Positions 34,260-43,696 of a stretch of 64,000 nucleotides of DNA are shown in pieces. Where the stretch lies: assembly GCF_900170025.1 (NCBI RefSeq), contig NZ_FWEX01000006.1, forward strand, positions 2,131,089-2,195,088, given 5' to 3'. Under the pieces are notes generated by a model. It saw only the letters and a program-made list of their open reading frames with translations, did no database searches and had not been told where the DNA came from. Source of the DNA: Nitrospira sp. ND1 (GTDB lineage: Bacteria; Nitrospirota; Nitrospiria; Nitrospirales; Nitrospiraceae). Each line of letters opens with the position of its first letter. Positions within the stretch are counted from its first letter, which is position 1. The position numbers and the translations under genes were made by a program.

Positions 34260-34835
34260 TTACCGGCTCCTGGCAGGGGCCCCCGAGTCTGAGGAGGCGG
34301 TGATGGTGAAGCGCATGGTGCCCATCAGGCTCATGTCATTGATCTGTTCGCCGGCATGGATTTCCACCTTATACCGTCCTGGTTTCCAGCCGCTTTCCGT
34401 CGGGAACAGCTTCAGATAGCCGGTTTGGTCCTCTAAGGCGATATACATCGCATCTTCAGCGACCACGGTTCTTCCGTCCAGCCCTGTCACTTCCTCCGGG
34501 TAGCAGCGCCCGAATACTTGGAACGATTGGTAATGCTGATGGAGTTCGAAGACGATGAAGACCGGTCTGGAGCCGGCGGCGAACTGTTCGGTCGGTCTGA
34601 CGGGAACAATTTCATGGGTTCGTTGAAATCCGAGCTCCTCATCAAACCCTTCGGCGAGCACGATGTGGCGGAACATTCCTTCGGGTGGGGCGTCGAAGTT
34701 ATAGGGTTTCGCGCTCTCGGTGCGGTTCTGGAAATCGGGAATCGGCACATTGCGGGTAAGCGGGAGATCCTCGGCCCAGAGAAGGGAGCCGGAGAGCAGG
34801 AAGATGGGACAGCAGAACCAGAGCAACTGCCTCAT
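34260..34835 (-). CDS. Exported protein of unknown function
   Basis: A 191-residue protein with signal peptide MRQLLWFCCPIFLLSGSLLW, cleaved probably after WAE. I do not recognise the family. The mature part is beta-rich with a final GRYKVEIHAGEQINDMSLMG segment, a layout typical of periplasmic Ig-like proteins. The ATG at 34835 is preferred to 34871 because it starts the signal peptide cleanly. It is divergent from the methyltransferase gene with about 190 bp between them. Confidence 0.6.
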   Translation of the reverse strand: MRQLLWFCCPIFLLSGSLLWAEDLPLTRNVPIPDFQNRTESAKPYNFDAPPEGMFRHIVLAEGFDEELGFQRTHEIVPVRPTEQFAAGSRPVFIVFELHQHYQSFQVFGRCYPEEVTGLDGRTVVAEDAMYIALEDQTGYLKLFPTESGWKPGRYKVEIHAGEQINDMSLMGTMRFTITASSDSGAPARSR

Positions 34836-35022
34836 CCCGTCTTGGTACACTCCGCCCGGCCGGCCTGTCAAGGAGAGGCTCTGCGCCGGGCCTCTGGCCG
34901 GACGGTCCGCTTGGTAAGAGGGAGGTCTAAGAGGCGAGGCGGGAGCGATGAATCGTGCGGGGCAGGTTGCGGGTGAAAATTGCTTCCTGTTAGACTTTCC
35001 TCCTTTCTACGGGGGGACAGAC

Positions 35023-36507
35023 ATGGAACAGCACCTCATGACGCAGTTAGAGGATCCCGACGCGCTGCCGCAGCCGCTCGGGGAGTATAAGCCGGTCGAT
35101 TATTGGCAGGCCCATATCAACACCCTGTTTTATCAACTGCGGGGCGATCAGCAACGCAGCTTCTATCAGACATTCACCTCGGCCGATTATCGATTGGCAC
35201 ATGCGCTGGCCGCCGACTACTTCGAGCAGGTCACCAAACGCGACAAGAAAGTCGCCGCCAATCGTGTGACGTCAAACGGCCCCACTGCGACGCCGTCCAC
35301 CGACGCCACTCCTCAAGCACAGTTGACGGTGATGGAGTGGGGGCCGGGTAACGGGAATCTGGCCGCATGCTTCCTCAGTCACCTGCAGCGTCTCGACAAG
35401 GGCGGGCGGGTGTATCCACGAGTCCGGTATCTGTTGGTCGATTCCCAGGCCCATGCGTTGGAGCGGGCGCGGGCTCATCCGGATCTGGCTCCCCATATGG
35501 CGAAGGTGGAGTCGCTGTGCGCCGAGGTCGAGGACTTGGCGACTATCGCCGACGGCACCGTTGATCGCATTCTGTGCAACGAACTCTGGAACGAGTTGGC
35601 GACCAAGCTCATGGTGAAGAAGGGGGGCGAGTTCGAAGAGGAGCACCTCCGGCCGAACCTCAACGAGCGAAAGGCCGCGGCCATTGCCGATTGGTCGGGA
35701 TTTGTCCGTGCCTTTGAGGCGAAGGACATTGAGCGCTTGAAGCAGTTTCCGCCCTTTCTGGACGATCTGATCTGGGAGCGCGAGTACCACAAGGTGGACT
35801 GGAAAGACGTTCCCTATCGCAAGACGATCACCGAGTTCATGAAAGCGATCGACGATGAGGTGTTGGTGCCGGTCAATCTCGGCGCGTTTGCATCCCTGAA
35901 GGAAGCGAAGCGGGTGTTGGCCCAAGATGCCGTGGGATTCAGCAGCTTCGATGCCGGGACGGCTGACATGGAAGTCCTCAATGATCCGGACAAGCCCTGC
36001 TATGGCCAGTTCGGTGGCCAGTACAGCTTCATGGTAAATCTGGCCCTGATTCAGGCTGTGGCCAAGCATCTAGGGCTGAACGCGGTGACGATCGAAACGC
36101 AGCGGGAGTTCGTCGGGAGCCGGCTGGGGACGAATGTGATGACGCTGATGGACTTGCTGGCCTGCCACCCGATGGTCGGCTCAAAGGTTCAGCCCTGGGA
36201 GCTGGATCGCCTCACAGTCAAAACCATCCGCACGCTGAACGAGACTTATGAGAGTCCCTATCAACGCAAGATCGAGTTCCCGTTGCGCAGTGAGATGCCG
36301 GCCGAGGAGCGCGACGCGGCGCAGGGTATTCTGCTCTCGCTCAAACCGAACGGGATTCCCGATACCATCGCGTATGTCACCGAAGAAGAATTGAGCCAGG
36401 CACAACCGGAGTTGGAGAATCTGGGCTATGAACGCGAGGCGGTGTTGATGGCGCTCGGGGCGCCTCCGAGTCCTGTCGAGTACTATCACTTTGCATGTCG
36501 GCCGTAA
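35023..36507 (+). CDS. SAM-dependent methyltransferase, MidA/NDUFAF7-like
   Basis: A protein of about 494 residues with a class I SAM-binding motif VMEWGPGNGNLAACFLSHLQ near residue 105, RYLLVDSQAHALERARAHPD, and DRILCNELWNELATKLM, the COG1565 (MidA) pattern of an arginine methyltransferase family linked in eukaryotes to complex I assembly. It is longer than usual MidA proteins because of extended N- and C-termini. The start at ATG 35023 follows GGGGGG; an ATG at 34948 is the alternative. Target unknown. Confidence 0.75.
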   Translation: MEQHLMTQLEDPDALPQPLGEYKPVDYWQAHINTLFYQLRGDQQRSFYQTFTSADYRLAHALAADYFEQVTKRDKKVAANRVTSNGPTATPSTDATPQAQLTVMEWGPGNGNLAACFLSHLQRLDKGGRVYPRVRYLLVDSQAHALERARAHPDLAPHMAKVESLCAEVEDLATIADGTVDRILCNELWNELATKLMVKKGGEFEEEHLRPNLNERKAAAIADWSGFVRAFEAKDIERLKQFPPFLDDLIWEREYHKVDWKDVPYRKTITEFMKAIDDEVLVPVNLGAFASLKEAKRVLAQDAVGFSSFDAGTADMEVLNDPDKPCYGQFGGQYSFMVNLALIQAVAKHLGLNAVTIETQREFVGSRLGTNVMTLMDLLACHPMVGSKVQPWELDRLTVKTIRTLNETYESPYQRKIEFPLRSEMPAEERDAAQGILLSLKPNGIPDTIAYVTEEELSQAQPELENLGYEREAVLMALGAPPSPVEYYHFACRP

Positions 36508-36778
36508 CCCGCGCTGGATCGTGCGGCAGGACGGGCCACCAGGTGATGTCTGTAGGAGAAAGAGCTTGACTAATTAATTCCATTTCTATAGCCTTTCCCG
36601 CGATTTCGAAGAGAAGACCCGTCTCCCCTCCGTGCATCGCGAGCATTCAATCGGGATGGGGTCTCGCAGGCAAGATCATCTCAGACGACGTTCTTCACGA
36701 GAGGGCTTTGCAGTCGTGAGTGCGTGAATATACGTCGTGCGAATAATCACACAGCTGTAACAAGGAGCATACAGTACC

Positions 36779-37063
36779 ATGTTTGGTTCGTTTGGCTGGA
36801 TGGAGCTGTTGCTGATTCTCATCATCGTCCTGATCATCTTCGGTGCGGGGAAAATTCCCCAGCTCGGTGAGGGATTAGGTAAAGCAATCAAGGGGTTCAA
36901 GAAATCGGTTCACGAAGCAGATGCTATTGACGTGACGGCCACCGAGGCGGAACCTGCCCCGGCTCAGCCTGCGGCACAGATCCAGCAAACCGGACAGCCG
37001 GCTACACCGCCGCCTGCGCAACAGGCCGGTGCGGCTCCACCGCCACGGACGACGCAGGGGTAA
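36779..37063 (+). CDS. tatA: Twin-arginine translocase subunit TatA/E type
   Basis: A 94-residue protein: a single N-terminal transmembrane helix ([20 protein letters not shown]), the conserved [20 protein letters not shown] hinge and amphipathic helix, then an acidic and Pro/Ala/Gln-rich tail. TatA oligomers form the pore for folded proteins. AAGGAG lies 11 nt before the ATG. No tatC is in the window. Confidence 0.92.
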   Translation: MFGSFGWMELLLILIIVLIIFGAGKIPQLGEGLGKAIKGFKKSVHEADAIDVTATEAEPAPAQPAAQIQQTGQPATPPPAQQAGAAPPPRTTQG

Positions 37064-37157
37064 CTTGCGAAACTGAGGATGCAGACCGAATGACGGCGAT
37101 GTGATCTCGGAGTCCCGCCGCTCGGTCTTCAGCACACCCCCCTCAGTATGGAACACC

Positions 37158-37457
37158 ATGTTCGGTCTTGGCGCTGGTGAAATTCTCATAATCCTGGTCA
37201 TTGCGTTCCTGCTCTTCGGGCCCAAGCAGTTGCCTGAGATCGGGCGTCAGGTGGGCAAGGCCGTGAAAGGATTTAAAGAAACGGCGGACGATCTGAAGAA
37301 GACGGTTGAGCCGGAGCTCAACATGATTCAGCAGGAAATGAAAATGGTGGAGCAGGATTTCGAGTCGTCGATGAAGGAAGCGGAAGAACAGATTAACCAC
37401 GCAACATCGGGCGTAGAGCACGGGGCAGAGGAATCGGGTTTGCCCAAGCAGGCCTAA
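37158..37457 (+). CDS. Twin-arginine translocase subunit TatA/TatB type
   Basis: A 99-residue protein with MFGLGAGEILIILVIAFLLF, then GPKQLPEIGRQVGKAVKGF, and a long charged amphipathic helix (KKTVEPELNMIQQEMKMVEQ). The longer charged helix is reminiscent of TatB, but the FGPKQLPEIGR hinge also fits TatA. The ATG at 37158 lies 94 nt after the first tat gene. The two probably form one unit. Confidence 0.85.
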   Translation: MFGLGAGEILIILVIAFLLFGPKQLPEIGRQVGKAVKGFKETADDLKKTVEPELNMIQQEMKMVEQDFESSMKEAEEQINHATSGVEHGAEESGLPKQA

Positions 37458-37563
37458 TACCATTCATATCCGCTCTACGGCTGTGAAGGGAGGTGACCAC
37501 AGCAACAATACAAGACCTTACGGTGTGAGGAGCTCGTTTCAGGATGAAGCGAGGATCGGGGCC

Positions 37564-37581
37564 GAATGGTGGGCACCATTC
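37564..37581 (+). other. Hairpin in the porin leader region
   Basis: GAATGGT and ACCATTC pair perfectly around GGGC, roughly 130 nt before the porin start. The outer TCGGGG and CCCCGA sequences flank it and could close a longer stem. The 250-bp region holds no gene. Confidence 0.35.
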
Positions 37582-37707
37582 AGGTTCGAGCCCCCCGACA
37601 TCACACACAAAGTGGGCTTTGTAGTGCAATAGCGGTTGGATGTATAGGCGGCACCCGGCGTGAGTGGGTACACAATGGGTTGCCATCCAATTCACAGGAG
37701 GAACGCT

Positions 37708-39366
37708 ATGAAACGCATCCATGGACGGACCAGGTGGGGCCGGTTGGCCGCCATCTTCGGCGCTGCGGCAGTGACGGCTCTGCAGTGTCTGACAGTCCCG
37801 GCCTTTGCCGGATTCGAACTTCCCCCGGGCGAACGTATCACGAATCTTCCTGCCATTCCTCGCAACATGCCGCAAAAAGAAGCGTACGAACTGTATGACC
37901 CGGTCATCGGTCGGAACTTCGACATCAAGAATCTCTGGATGCGCGCCGATCTGCGTGTGCGCCCGGAAATGCGGAACAATGCCTGCTTCGGCGGCGCCCA
38001 AGGGGCCGGCGGAACATGTAACTCGTTTGGAACCCGCGGAACCGCTCCCGGCGGCGGCAACAAGGGCAACGACATGTTCGTGCAACAGTGGATGCGTTTG
38101 GGCATCGGCTATGACCTGTCTCCGGACGTGAATTTTTATGTGGAAATCATCGACAGCGCCACCTGGGGCGGTAACGGCAGCGCCGTGAATGCGGGGAACG
38201 CCGGCGATCCGCTGAATCACAATGGTGGGGCTGCGGGTGGTTCGGGCAACGGAGGCCGTTTGGGTGTCCGAGCAGCCTATATGTTGGTCAGAAATCTGGC
38301 CGATATCCAGGGCTTGAGCGTGAAGGTCGGTCGCCAGTATGTGATTTTCGGCAACCACTCTCTGTTCGGCCACTTCGATTGGGCCAACACCGGTTATTCA
38401 CATGACGGTGTGATGTTCGCCTATCAGACCAAGAAGTGGGACAGCTACTTCGGCTGGTTTCGTAATTCGGAAAGCGATCTCGGTCAGGCAGCTCCAGTCG
38501 GAAGTGGTGCAGCGAATATCGCCGGCACCGGCGCTCAGGATGCCCAGCGCGATGCCGACATGTTCATTTTCTACAACCAGATCAAGATGGTCCCCGGAAT
38601 GGTTATCGAGCCGTTCTATGTATTGTACCAGAACCGTTATGGTTCGGCGGACAACGCGGGGCAGGGACTTGGGACCGCCAAGCACTCGAATCAGACCCGG
38701 CATATGATCGGAAACCGGATCGAAGTGCGCAAGGGCGGGTTCGATTTCAGCAACGAAATCGCCTATCAATTCGGACAAATGGGCCAGGCTGGGGCCTGCG
38801 CGGGCGAACAGAAATGTTTGCACATCAACGCCTGGGCGACCAGAAACTGGATCGGCTACACGTTCTATGACACGGCGTGGAAGACGCGTATTGCGTTCAA
38901 CCTCGACTATGCTTCCGGAGACAGCAGAAACAATACCTGCGGCGCGACGCCGGGTTCTTGTAAGACAGCCAATACCTTTGAAAATTTCTTCCCGACGAAC
39001 CACATCCACATGGGCTACATGGACGTGCAAGCGTGGAAGAACATGCTCTCACCGTCCGTCAACTTGCAGGCTCGTCCTTCCGCTCGTGACCATATCGAAT
39101 TGTGGTACACGAACCTGAACCTCGCCAACTCCAAGGATTGTTGGTATCGAGGGGCTCAGGGCTGCTATGTCTTCTCGAATGCCAATAACACGAAGACGCA
39201 TATCGGTGATGAAATCGATGTCGCGTACACCAGAATGTTCGCAGACGGCAAGGTGGCCCTCCAGGCTGCTTACGGCACGATTTTCAGCGGTGGCTATCTG
39301 ACCAGCACCCTGAACCAGACGCAAAATCAGCACTGGGCCTATATGTCGTTGTGGATGAACTTCTAA
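37708..39366 (+). CDS. Outer-membrane porin of the alginate-export (AlgE-like) family
   Basis: A 552-residue protein with a signal peptide (GRLAAIFGAAAVTALQCL, cleaved after AFA). The mature protein consists of many amphipathic beta strands, for example LSVKVGRQYVIFGNHSLFGH, DGVMFAYQTKKWDSYFGWF and IGYTFYDTAWKTRIAFNLDY, and ends in Phe (SLWMNF), the outer-membrane sorting signal. The layout matches alginate-export-type porins, which are abundant in Nitrospira. ACAGGAGGA precedes the ATG at 37708. A cysteine-containing loop (NNACFGGAQG) is present. Substrate unknown. Confidence 0.8.
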   Translation: MKRIHGRTRWGRLAAIFGAAAVTALQCLTVPAFAGFELPPGERITNLPAIPRNMPQKEAYELYDPVIGRNFDIKNLWMRADLRVRPEMRNNACFGGAQGAGGTCNSFGTRGTAPGGGNKGNDMFVQQWMRLGIGYDLSPDVNFYVEIIDSATWGGNGSAVNAGNAGDPLNHNGGAAGGSGNGGRLGVRAAYMLVRNLADIQGLSVKVGRQYVIFGNHSLFGHFDWANTGYSHDGVMFAYQTKKWDSYFGWFRNSESDLGQAAPVGSGAANIAGTGAQDAQRDADMFIFYNQIKMVPGMVIEPFYVLYQNRYGSADNAGQGLGTAKHSNQTRHMIGNRIEVRKGGFDFSNEIAYQFGQMGQAGACAGEQKCLHINAWATRNWIGYTFYDTAWKTRIAFNLDYASGDSRNNTCGATPGSCKTANTFENFFPTNHIHMGYMDVQAWKNMLSPSVNLQARPSARDHIELWYTNLNLANSKDCWYRGAQGCYVFSNANNTKTHIGDEIDVAYTRMFADGKVALQAAYGTIFSGGYLTSTLNQTQNQHWAYMSLWMNF

Positions 39367-39449
39367 GGAGAAGACTTCAGCTCATTGCTGTCAGCCATCA
39401 GCGCTGAGTGCCGTAGGCTGAGAGCGAAAGCAAGACAAAGGAGATCATG

Positions 39450-39878
39450 ATGAAAAAACTCATGTTCGTAACGCTGGGCATTGCAGCGTTGGCGGTCGGC
39501 GGCCAGCCGGTTGCTGCGCAGGCTCAGGTCGCGGATGCGATTCAGGCAGTGAACGATGCCATCGTCGAGTTGACTGATGCGCCCGGCTTGGGCAAGCGCA
39601 CGACGGTCGATCTGGCGAAGCGATGGGGGTCCGACCGTTCCGTCATCGACAGCGCCACGGCAAAGCTGCAGGATGGGCTCAGCAAGGCTCAGTCTGGCGG
39701 AGTTGGTGCCGATGCCATGCGTCAGTTGAAACTGGCGGTGGAGTATGGCAAGGCCCGCTTGCACAAAGAAGCCCGCTTGTCCGCACAGGGCGCTCTGCGC
39801 CACTTGTGCGTGGCGAACCAGGATCAAGGGCCTGGTTGCGATACGGTGCCGAAGTTCGGCAGCTATACCGCTCCCTAG
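39450..39878 (+). CDS. Small exported protein downstream of porin
   Basis: A 142-residue protein with signal peptide (LMFVTLGIAALAVGGQPVAA) and a mostly helical mature part containing two cysteines near the C-terminus (RHLCVANQDQGPGC), probably a disulfide. No family is recognised. AAAGGAG sits before the ATG at 39447/39450. It is 80 nt downstream of the porin and is followed by a strong terminator, so it is probably co-transcribed. Confidence 0.65.
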   Translation: MKKLMFVTLGIAALAVGGQPVAAQAQVADAIQAVNDAIVELTDAPGLGKRTTVDLAKRWGSDRSVIDSATAKLQDGLSKAQSGGVGADAMRQLKLAVEYGKARLHKEARLSAQGALRHLCVANQDQGPGCDTVPKFGSYTAP

Positions 39879-39935
39879 GAGTGCGACCTGCATAGTGCGA
39901 GGCGTGAGGGAGATCCCCTGCCTGTCTCGAAGAGT

Positions 39936-39974
39936 GAAGCCCCGCCGGGTGATCCCCGGCGGGGCTTCTTTTTT
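39936..39974 (+). terminator. Rho-independent terminator
   Basis: GAAGCCCCGCCGGG pairs with CCCGGCGGGGCTTC around TGATC and is followed by a run of T. It ends the porin unit. Confidence 0.9.
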
Positions 39975-40093
39975 CCTGCATGGGTGGGGCAACGGGTTAC
40001 GGTGAGAGCGCTGGCTTGCCCGCAGTCAGTCGATCGCCTTATACTCGGCGCACTCGTAATCTTCATCACCGTTCGTGCGTTTCTTTCCTCATC

Positions 40094-41956
40094 GTGGACG
40101 ATCTGAGCACACAGCTGAGCCGGACATTCGGGTTTTCGGCCTTTCGCGCGGGGCAGCGCGAAGTCATGGAAGCCGTGCTGGCCCGTCGCGATGCCATGGC
40201 GGTCATGCCGACCGGCCAGGGCAAGTCGCTCTGTTACCAGCTTCCCGCCACCCTGTTGCCCGGGGTGACCCTGGTGATTTCTCCGCTCATTGCGTTGATG
40301 CAGGATCAAGTCACTAGTTTGACGGCGCGGGGGATTGCCGCGGCGGCGTTCCACTCCGGGCTTTCCGAGCAGGAGCGGGATCGAGTGGTATTGGATCTCA
40401 AGCTGCGCCGGTTGCAGTTGCTCTATCTCGCTCCGGAGCGGATGCAGCATGAGCGGTTTCTCCGTCTGCTCCGTTCGCTGTGGGTGTCGTTACTCGTCGT
40501 CGACGAAGCGCATTGTATTTCCCAGTGGGGGCACGATTTCCGCCCTGACTACCTGAACATCGGCCGGTTGCGCCGGGAACTCGAGAATCCCCCTTGCCTG
40601 GCCTTGACGGCCACGGCGACCGCGCGCGTGCAGGCAGATTTGTGCGACCGATTGTCACTCCAGGACCCGCTTCGCTTGGTGACCGGCTTTCGACGCTCTA
40701 ACCTCGCGCTGTCTGTCCGCCTCTGCCGGTCCCGCCAGGAAAAGCTCGCGACATTGGATCGTGTGGTGCGTGAATACGAAACGGGCACCATTCTGATCTA
40801 TTGCGCCACGCGTCGAGCGGTGGAGGAGGTGGCGGCCTGCCTGGGGCAGTCGCAGTCGTCCGTCGGGTACTATCACGCCGGCTTGTCGGATGAAGAGCGG
40901 CGGAAGGTGCATGACGAGTTTCGTGTGGGAACGGTGAGGATTTTGGCGGCGACCAATGCGTTTGGCATGGGGATCGATAAATCGGATGTCCGGTTGGTGG
41001 TGCATTTCGATATTCCGGGAAGCCTGGAGGCTTACTATCAGGAAGTGGGCCGGGCGGGGCGTGATGGCCGACCTGCCGCCTGCCTACTGCTGTTTCATGA
41101 ACGGGATGTGGCCACTCAGGAGTACTTCATTCAGCAAGCGTCGAAAGAATCCGGTAGTTCAGCACGCGCCGATCGCATGAAGACGTTGCTACAGGATTTA
41201 CTGGAGTATGTGTCGGTGCCGACCTGTCGGCAACTCGCCATTCTCGACTACTTCAGCGATGAGGCCGAACGGGCCCTTGGGCCCTGCGGGCTTTGTGATC
41301 GTTGCGTGGTGACGCCACAGCTCAGTGCGCACGTTGTCGGCGATGAGGCCTCCTGCGCGAAGGCTGTCCTGGCGGCGGTCTCCTGGTGTATGGGCCGATT
41401 CGGTGTGAGCCGAATTGTCGACATGCTCCGCGGGAGTCGATCGAAGGCGCTGCTCACCTATGGGGCCGAAGAGTGTCCGGGGTATGGGGGGTATCACGCA
41501 TGGTCGAAGACGGCGTTGACTCATCTGGTGAAAGCCCTCATCGATGCGGGATATCTGCAGGTCGAAGGACTGGAGTATCCCACGCTCGACCTGACGCGGA
41601 AGGGACAGGAGGTGTTGAAAGGAATCAGTCCTCTGGTATTGAGCGAGCAGGCTGAGGATCCGGCAGCGTCGACGCTGAAACCACAAGGGAGCGGGCGAGG
41701 TAGCTCGATGGCGCCTCTGCATACCGCCTCAGTCGACCCGCAGCTCTTTGAACGGCTTCGTCAACTCCGGCGTGAGCTGGCCGAGGAAGAAGGGGTCGCG
41801 CCGTTTGTTATTTTTCATGACAAGACCCTTCGGAATATCGCCGGTTACAAACCCGTGACGCTTGCCGCCCTGCTGGAGATCCCCGGGATCGGCGAGGTCA
41901 AGGTGGAGCGGTATGGCCGTCGAGTGCTGGGTGTGGTGAACGAGGCCTACGACTAA
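40094..41956 (+). CDS. recQ: ATP-dependent DNA helicase RecQ
   Basis: A protein of about 620 residues with helicase motif I AVMPTGQGKSLCYQLP, DEAH motif VVDEAHCISQWGHDF, motif III LTATATARV, and motifs V-VI including AFGMGIDKSDVRLVVHFD and YYQEVGRAGRDG. The RecQ-Ct zinc region CGLCDRC and a C-terminal HRDC domain (EIPGIGEVKVERYGRRVL) are present. The start is uncertain: GTG at 40094 places FGFSAFRAGQREVM near residue 10, but no ribosome-binding site is obvious and the frame is open further upstream to 39980. Confidence 0.92.
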   Translation: MDDLSTQLSRTFGFSAFRAGQREVMEAVLARRDAMAVMPTGQGKSLCYQLPATLLPGVTLVISPLIALMQDQVTSLTARGIAAAAFHSGLSEQERDRVVLDLKLRRLQLLYLAPERMQHERFLRLLRSLWVSLLVVDEAHCISQWGHDFRPDYLNIGRLRRELENPPCLALTATATARVQADLCDRLSLQDPLRLVTGFRRSNLALSVRLCRSRQEKLATLDRVVREYETGTILIYCATRRAVEEVAACLGQSQSSVGYYHAGLSDEERRKVHDEFRVGTVRILAATNAFGMGIDKSDVRLVVHFDIPGSLEAYYQEVGRAGRDGRPAACLLLFHERDVATQEYFIQQASKESGSSARADRMKTLLQDLLEYVSVPTCRQLAILDYFSDEAERALGPCGLCDRCVVTPQLSAHVVGDEASCAKAVLAAVSWCMGRFGVSRIVDMLRGSRSKALLTYGAEECPGYGGYHAWSKTALTHLVKALIDAGYLQVEGLEYPTLDLTRKGQEVLKGISPLVLSEQAEDPAASTLKPQGSGRGSSMAPLHTASVDPQLFERLRQLRRELAEEEGVAPFVIFHDKTLRNIAGYKPVTLAALLEIPGIGEVKVERYGRRVLGVVNEAYD

Positions 41957-42034
41957 GCCGTCTTCTCGTTATTGTCTAACGACCCCTTCAATGCCATTTT
42001 GCCGGGGAAGAATGATTTCGTAGCCATTTGGCTA

Positions 42035-42655
42035 TTATTCTCTCAGATTCCCTGCCTTTCGAAATTGCTCCTGCAGTTCGGCATACGTTTTCGTCACCGG
42101 AAACTGAGGGAACTCTTTCGGGAGATGGTCAGGGGGGCGGAAAAAGAATCCGGCGTGAGCCTCTCCCAGCATGGCGGTGTCGTTGTAGGCGTCTCCTGCC
42201 GCCATGACACGAAAATTGAGGTTCTTCAACGCGGCCACCGCATGTTTTTTCTGGTTCGGCTGGCGGAGTTTGTAGTGGACGATCCTGCCGGTCGTCCCAA
42301 TCTCCAGTTGATTGCAGAAAATCGTTGGATATCCGAGCTGCCGCATCAAGGGAAGCGCGAATTCATAAAACGTATCCGACAGAATAATGACCTGTGTCCG
42401 CTCCCGCAGCCAGGCAATGAATTCGGCTGCGCCTTCCATCGGCCCCATGGCGTCGATCACGGATTGAATGTCCGCCAGGGTCAGGCCATGCTGATCTAGG
42501 ATGCTCAGGCGGCGTGTCATCAGGGCATCGTAGTCCGGCATCTCGCGGGTGGTGATCTTGAGCTCTTCGATGCCGGTCTTGATGGCAAAGTTCACCCAAA
42601 TTTCAGGCACCAGCACGCCCTCAAGGTCCAGACACACAATCACGGGGTTCTGCAT
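42035..42655 (-). CDS. thrH: Bifunctional phosphoserine phosphatase/homoserine phosphotransferase ThrH
   Basis: A 206-residue HAD-family enzyme. The nucleophile motif is CLDLEGVLVPEIWVNFA, with D10, the distinctive ThrH variant; SDTFYEF provides motif II and AAGDAYNDTAMLGEA motif IV. ThrH dephosphorylates phosphoserine and can transfer phosphate to homoserine. The ATG follows GGAGG-type sequence upstream (AGGAGGATG). It is a single minus-strand gene, 79 bp beyond the recQ end. Confidence 0.9.
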   Translation of the reverse strand: MQNPVIVCLDLEGVLVPEIWVNFAIKTGIEELKITTREMPDYDALMTRRLSILDQHGLTLADIQSVIDAMGPMEGAAEFIAWLRERTQVIILSDTFYEFALPLMRQLGYPTIFCNQLEIGTTGRIVHYKLRQPNQKKHAVAALKNLNFRVMAAGDAYNDTAMLGEAHAGFFFRPPDHLPKEFPQFPVTKTYAELQEQFRKAGNLRE

Positions 42656-42738
42656 TCATCCTCCTGCGGGAATTGATGGGTGGTGAAAAGTGGGCTTTTC
42701 GGTAACGGGTAGTGATAGGGACAAACCAGCGGTCTGCC

Positions 42739-43536
42739 CTATCCCGCGTTACTACGACGGGCCTTTTCTTGACTGAGATACCGCCAGATCTTGTCCATGG
42801 CCTTCTCGAATAGTTCTGTGCCGGTCCATTGGTTGGTCTGCTCCTCCTTATGCCGTCTGGCCCAATCGACGGCCAGCGGGAGCGGGATCAGCCTGGGTGC
42901 TGTTCCGGTCAGGTCTGCCCAGAGCAGGCTCAGAGCCGTACTGAGGCGAACGGCGACGGGAACCGGCTGGACGGTCGGCGTGGTCATGTCCTGACATTCT
43001 GTGGCCGGCGACGTGACAGCAAGCTCCCGGCAGGCTGCAGGCCGATCGGCGTAAATGCTGCAGGTTTCATTGTCGAGAAAGGGGCAGGGCATGCGAAGCG
43101 CGTAGTAGGCCCGGTTCAACGGCTCGATCGCCTCGTCACTCAACGGCTCAGAAGAATCGGCCAGCGAAGAGAGTTGTTTCAGGATACCGGCGCGAGCCAG
43201 TTGTTGCTGGGCCTGGTCGAGTTTGGACAGCAGGCGATTCCGCTCGTTCTGGTCAAGCCGGTCGATGGTGTTGGTGAGAGCAAAGGCTTCCGGCACCGAA
43301 ATCGGTACGAGCATCCGGCAGCAGGCGGCGCAGCCCTTTTCGCACGAGACCCTCTCGCCGGCTTGGAGTAATCGGCGTTGTTCCAGGACCTGGGCTTCTT
43401 CTCCGAGACTGCGCATGAGCGGGAGAATCGCAGTGATCGGTACGAAGCTCGTTGGCACGCCCACGGCAGTGCTGATTTCTCCGCTTGGAGTCTGCAGAGA
43501 GATTTCAAAGTGTTCAACGGCAGTGTGGTTACTCAC
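42739..43536 (-). CDS. YkgJ-type cysteine-cluster protein
   Basis: A 265-residue protein with the YkgJ/CxxxCxxCC pattern: CEKGCAACCRMLVPISVPEA near residue 67, then CPFLDNETCSIYADRPAACR with the remaining cysteines. The family is thought to bind zinc or an Fe-S cluster and its function is unknown. A second member lies at 58899-59528. There is no operon partner. Confidence 0.8.
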   Translation of the reverse strand: MSNHTAVEHFEISLQTPSGEISTAVGVPTSFVPITAILPLMRSLGEEAQVLEQRRLLQAGERVSCEKGCAACCRMLVPISVPEAFALTNTIDRLDQNERNRLLSKLDQAQQQLARAGILKQLSSLADSSEPLSDEAIEPLNRAYYALRMPCPFLDNETCSIYADRPAACRELAVTSPATECQDMTTPTVQPVPVAVRLSTALSLLWADLTGTAPRLIPLPLAVDWARRHKEEQTNQWTGTELFEKAMDKIWRYLSQEKARRSNAG

Positions 43537-43696
43537 GGGTACCCATCTTTAAGTCCGAATGGGAGTCACTTGCGCGATGGCATTCGTGCCATCCTGCGCA
43601 GGCGCTATCATAGAGAACCTCAGAATCAGTGGTCAACCAAAGCCTCATAGCCCTCAGTCTTGCCCCGGGAGGACTGTTGCGGCTACTCTGTCGTCG

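Noticed and set aside
5755-36592. The same 12-mer CATTTCTATAGC appears in two promoter-like regions (near 5758 and 36581).
   Set aside because: Chance matches of this length are expected many times in 64 kb, and the flanks do not align convincingly.
37540-37610. A tRNA- or tmRNA-like T-arm (GGTTCGAGCCCCCC) before the porin gene.
   Set aside because: The matching acceptor and D-arm are absent and the T-stem does not pair, so only a hairpin is reported.
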